A stretch of DNA of 9,304 bases, from contig CAZVWV010000139.1 in the NCBI GenBank assembly GCA_964631745.1, forward strand, positions 1 through 9,304, written 5' to 3'. A program made the translations under genes and the position numbers. Positions 6,663 through 9,304 of the stretch are shown piece by piece. Source of the stretch: CAZVWV01 sp964631745. Its GTDB lineage: Bacteria > Bdellovibrionota_C > UBA2361 > JBGSMV01. The notes under the pieces were generated by a model. The model was not told the DNA's origin. It saw nothing but the letters and a program-made list of their open reading frames with translations, and did no database searches. How positions within the stretch are numbered: the first letter of the stretch is position 1; each line of letters begins with the position of its first letter.

Positions 6663-7850
6663 CTAAGCGCACAATCTACGGATTGCATCTCCCACGTCAC
6701 TGCTTGCTTCTGAAAGCTTTGCAGCATAATCGACTAGCTCATTAAGGACCTTTAAGCTCTCGGTCGAGCTTTGTAATCTTAAGAGCGCATAAGCGGGATT
6801 ACTCGCCAGCAGTGAATATCCGCTTGGGGCTAGATCCTCCTCGTTCTTGGGCAACAGAATTTTGCGTGTATTGATAAAGCTTTGTAGCTGCTGGACAAGG
6901 CCCAAGCTTTTAACATCTTCCGCACCAATCTCCATTTTAACTTGATCGAATTGACCGAGAGAATGCAAAACAAAGCTATCGTTTAGCAAGGCTTTGGCGT
7001 AAACAAGCTCTGGCGCTTTAAAGTCGGGGGAAAGTTCTAGCTCCGTTTGTACGGCCAATTTAAAATTTAGTTCATGCTGCACGAGATGGAGCCAAGCTTG
7101 AATAGGAAACTCTAGTCCCGGAAACTTTGTCGGTGGCTTTAATCGTTCTTCAAGCCGAGTTCGTAGTCCAGCGGGCTTTTGCAAACAGGAAAACAATGGG
7201 CTATCCACATATTCACACCTAAGTCCTCGCGAGAAGAAGCGTACCATCTGCAAGCTCTCGATATCGGCACCAATACCATCGAAAGCTTTAACTGACTGAA
7301 GCTGCTGAAAGGCCGCCGTGCGAAACAGGCCAAAACGAAACGGAACTGTATTTCGCATTAACATAAATCCGCAAAGATTTGAAAGCACGCAATGGCCACC
7401 TGAATATCTGCGCGGCTTCGTTTCCAAGTCTTGAGGAGCAGTAGCCCCGGCCGTTTCTGATTGGATAAAATTAGTATAAAGCAGATCAATTGGGGCTTCC
7501 TTCTCCATGATTCCTAGAAGACTCTCAACAAAATTCGGTTGATATAAGTTTCCGGCAGATGCGCAGAGAGAATATTCTCCCTTCACGGTTGTGGAAAGAT
7601 AACTAAGCGCTTCGCATTGACCGCCTATTTCTGTATCGTGCACGTATTCAATACGGGTATCTTCTGCGGAATACTTTGAACAGATCTCTGTTGCAACCTT
7701 AGAGGATTTGTTATCAAGTATCAGAAATTCGACGTTGGTGTAATGCTGCAACAAGAGTGATTCGATCGTGCGTGGTAACAACTCAAGCGCGTTATTGTTC
7801 TTATCAAGATTAACAACAGGTAGGAGTATGCTTACAAGAGAGTTATTCAT
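6663..7850 (-). CDS. GT2-like protein with degenerate DxD motif
   Basis: The N-terminal 240 residues of this 395-residue protein have the GT2 GT-A layout: LVSILLPVVN (5-14), RTIESLLLQHYTNVEFLILDNKSS (27-50), IGGQCEALSYLSTTVKGEY (75-93). Where GT2 enzymes carry the metal-binding D-x-D-D, this one reads S98-A99-G100-N101 (CASAGNLYQP), although the flanking GEY and the downstream P105 align. Both metal-ligand aspartates are therefore missing. It may be inactive, regulatory or acceptor-binding, or use a changed mechanism. Residues 245-395 are helical and unrecognised. No signal peptide or transmembrane segment is seen. The ATG at 7850 fits the family N-terminus, with only a weak AGG upstream. It is the downstream gene of a minus-strand pair, 40 bp after the CgeB-like gene, and converges on the plus-strand fusion gene with a 21 bp gap showing no clear terminator. 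Confidence 0.88.
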   Translation of the reverse strand: MNNSLVSILLPVVNLDKNNNALELLPRTIESLLLQHYTNVEFLILDNKSSKVATEICSKYSAEDTRIEYVHDTEIGGQCEALSYLSTTVKGEYSLCASAGNLYQPNFVESLLGIMEKEAPIDLLYTNFIQSETAGATAPQDLETKPRRYSGGHCVLSNLCGFMLMRNTVPFRFGLFRTAAFQQLQSVKAFDGIGADIESLQMVRFFSRGLRCEYVDSPLFSCLQKPAGLRTRLEERLKPPTKFPGLEFPIQAWLHLVQHELNFKLAVQTELELSPDFKAPELVYAKALLNDSFVLHSLGQFDQVKMEIGAEDVKSLGLVQQLQSFINTRKILLPKNEEDLAPSGYSLLASNPAYALLRLQSSTESLKVLNELVDYAAKLSEASSDVGDAIRRLCA

Positions 7851-7890
7851 AATGCCTGTAATCCCATTAAACTATTGATACTATCGAGAA

Positions 7891-8994
7891 CTATCTGATC
7901 CACTCTAGCAACTCCGCCACATATCCCTCGGTAGTGTGATGAGCCAGCACCCGCTTGCGCGCATTCATGGCGATTCTTCGTCCGAACTCATAATCTCCCA
8001 TGATGTGTTCGAGATGCCCTGCGAGCTCATCTTCGTTACTGTACAGGAGAATTTCTTTCCCGTCCTCAAAGGCCGCAATGGATAAGGGACGATCTACTAG
8101 CTGCCTTGTAATTACCGGGCGCCCTGCCGCCATCCCTTCAATCACCCGACTCGCATAGGCCCGTCCCCATTGCGGTAAGTTGACCACGGCCGCGCCTAAA
8201 CGTAGGCCATCTAACCATAAACGAAAGCACTCGAAGCGAATATGGCGCGAGCATCGCAAGTAGTCATCCAGCAACTGCTGCGAGACCTCGTTCATGCTAA
8301 TAGCTCTGTGAGCCTCCTGATGTAACTTGTCAAACGCGGCCGGTAAATGTGTGTGCATTTCCGGAGAGGCTGGACAGTATCGCAACAGAGGCGAGAGCCT
8401 AGGCTTTTCAAGCCAGGCTTTTCTTTCGCCATACAACGCACCATAAAATAGTCCTATATTGAACTGCGGCGGCGCCGGATTATCGTGTATAAATTGTTTA
8501 GGCACGACAAAACCCGGCGGGAACGGGCGCGCTTGCAAACCGGATTTTCCATCCAAACGCTTTGCGTCAAGCTCGTCAGTAGTAATTAGATGCGTGCAAT
8601 GGGAAAGTCTCCTATTTAGTACAGAGTCTCTACGCTTGCTCGCTTCGGGGTTGTTGGCCCATTCTACTGGCAAGAGTTCAAGGCTTTCTACGGCGATGCC
8701 TAATCTACAGGGCGCCAACGAACAGAGAAACTCCAAAACCTCATCGTCTATGCGGCTATGCGAAACCTCAAACCATACTTGGTCGAATTTTCGTCCAGCC
8801 AACAATGTGGTTGCATAATCCGCAAAGCATGGGACTCTTTCACCGTAGTGATGGGTTACCGGTAAGATATAATATTCTACATCATTCGCATTAAATCCGA
8901 ACTCAAAAGCCATGTTTAAAACGTAGCCCCAATGGCTAGCGTCTTGCCACTTTGGATACTCCAACATTACAAATAGAATCCTTGGTTTTGTCAT
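7891..8994 (-). CDS. CgeB-like group 1 glycosyltransferase
   Basis: This 367-residue protein is counted from the ATG at 8994; the frame extends four codons to a TTG at 9006, but MTKPRILFVML is the natural start of the fold. The C-terminal part carries the donor-site pattern of CgeB-type group 1 glycosyltransferases: SRVIEGMAAGRPVIT (282-296), then FEDGKEILLYSNEDELAGHL (309-328) and a closing helix NARKRVLAHHTTEGYVAELL. The N-terminal half is more divergent and includes ITTDELDAKRL (137-147). GT-B enzymes of this kind transfer a sugar from a nucleotide donor; proteobacterial relatives often sit in surface polysaccharide or flagellin glycosylation loci, as here. It is soluble by inspection. It is the first gene of the minus-strand pair. 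The Shine-Dalgarno is weak at either start. Substrates are unknown. Confidence 0.88.
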   Translation of the reverse strand: MTKPRILFVMLEYPKWQDASHWGYVLNMAFEFGFNANDVEYYILPVTHHYGERVPCFADYATTLLAGRKFDQVWFEVSHSRIDDEVLEFLCSLAPCRLGIAVESLELLPVEWANNPEASKRRDSVLNRRLSHCTHLITTDELDAKRLDGKSGLQARPFPPGFVVPKQFIHDNPAPPQFNIGLFYGALYGERKAWLEKPRLSPLLRYCPASPEMHTHLPAAFDKLHQEAHRAISMNEVSQQLLDDYLRCSRHIRFECFRLWLDGLRLGAAVVNLPQWGRAYASRVIEGMAAGRPVITRQLVDRPLSIAAFEDGKEILLYSNEDELAGHLEHIMGDYEFGRRIAMNARKRVLAHHTTEGYVAELLEWIR

Positions 8995-9199
8995 TTTGGC
9001 TTTCAAGATTGCAGTTAAAATGCTCCATGGAGTTAGATGCTTCGATTAGGGCCGGGGGTGTGATATTCGACCAGGACTTAAACGCCTTGCTATGAGTAAT
9101 ATATTCGTAAAATCAATATGTTACCGCGTCGCAGGGTATCTGTTCAAAAACCCGGGGTAAAGTGACAGTCCCGAGTGACAGTACGGCTCGGGGCAAGAA
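8995..9199. other. Non-coding leader region of the minus-strand glycosyltransferase pair
   Basis: This is roughly 200 bp without a gene. It should hold the promoter of the minus-strand operon; an AT-rich stretch around 9090-9117 (TTGATT on the minus strand followed by AATATATTACTCATA) is the best candidate but is far from consensus. A perfect 10 bp palindrome CTCCATGGAG lies at 9023-9032. The half nearest repeat C is GC-richer and contains short repeats, described separately. Confidence 0.4.
9161..9182 (+). repeat. Short tandem-like direct repeat AGTGACAGT
   Basis: AGTGACAGT occurs at 9161-9169 and again at 9174-9182, separated by CCCG, within a G/C-rich stretch that ends 17 bp before element copy C. 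Just upstream, TCAAAAACCCGGGG (9144-9157) nearly mirrors CCCGGGGTTTTTGA beside copy A. Similar GTGACAGT/GGGACTGTC strings are common in dispersed intergenic repeats of many proteobacteria, but I cannot assign this one to a named family. Confidence 0.5.
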
Positions 9200-9304
9200 T
9201 ATTATGAAGCGCAGGCGACTCGCGTGCCCGTGCCTAGAACTTGCACTACATCTTAGGCCGATAGGCAGCACTAGGTGCGAGCAGGTGGTGGCTTCGCCCT
9301 CAAC
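9200..9304 (+). repeat. MITE-like repeat element, copy C (right end outside window)
   Basis: The left terminus TATTATGAAGCGC (9200-9212) aligns with the left terminus of copy B and with the inverted right termini of A and B, although its arm is more diverged (GCAGGCGACTCGCG). The internal hairpin is kept in position and length as GTGC (9230-9233) facing GCAC (9243-9246). The core CTTAGGCCGATAGGCAGCA to CGCCCTCAAC (9252-9304) is nearly identical to copy A. The window ends inside the element. It has the same orientation as A and B, so B and C bracket the glycosylation block as direct repeats. Confidence 0.77.

Noticed and set aside
8459..8818. Plus-strand frame of 119 codons opposite the CgeB-like gene.
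   Set aside because: Antisense to a well supported glycosyltransferase; low-complexity serine-rich translation.
1..9304. CRISPR array.
   Set aside because: Only three repeat copies, 155 bp long and kilobases apart, with no regular spacers or cas genes.

Overview
The window carries a small toxin-antitoxin module followed by an 8 kb cell-surface glycosylation island. Both are punctuated by copies of one short repeated element. Mid-range base composition, Shine-Dalgarno-type starts, tight gene spacing and large modular glycosyltransferase/methyltransferase proteins point to a bacterium. A proteobacterium with much accessory DNA is plausible, but nothing here (no rRNA, no housekeeping gene) fixes the taxon.

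Layout. Positions 1-109 are the right part of a repeat element (copy A) cut by the window edge. Positions 110-317 hold no convincing gene. Positions 318-949 (minus strand) encode a Phd/YefM-type antitoxin and a PIN-domain VapC-type toxin, two bases apart. A likely operator of three evenly spaced GTAC boxes lies just upstream. Positions 1045-1199 are a complete copy (B) of the element, about 155 bp with imperfect terminal inverted repeats. Two plus-strand genes follow, again two bases apart. The first is a double GT-A glycosyltransferase with a TPR-like tail. The second is a 1103-residue fusion of a GT4 glycosyltransferase, an unrecognised helical region and two SAM-dependent methyltransferases. 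They converge, with a 21 bp gap, on two minus-strand genes: a GT2-like protein whose metal-binding DxD is lost, and a CgeB-like group 1 glycosyltransferase. Positions 8995-9199 are non-coding with short repeats, and 9200-9304 is the left part of a third element copy (C), cut by the right edge.

How it works together (inference). The four large genes look like part of a locus that builds or decorates a surface glycan (O-antigen, capsule, or glycosylated flagellin or S-layer protein). Several sugars would be transferred in sequence, and a glycan methylated by the fused methyltransferases. No Wzx, Wzy, ABC transporter or sugar-nucleotide gene is present, so the locus either continues outside or is an accessory modification module. 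The toxin-antitoxin pair and the glycosylation block each sit between direct-oriented copies of the element, which suggests modular gain or shuffling.

The best candidate for something undescribed is the repeat family: complete TIRs that each contain a hairpin, plus a well conserved internal core with no coding capacity. Next come the four-part fusion with its unknown middle domain and in-frame internal start, and the degenerate GT2 protein.
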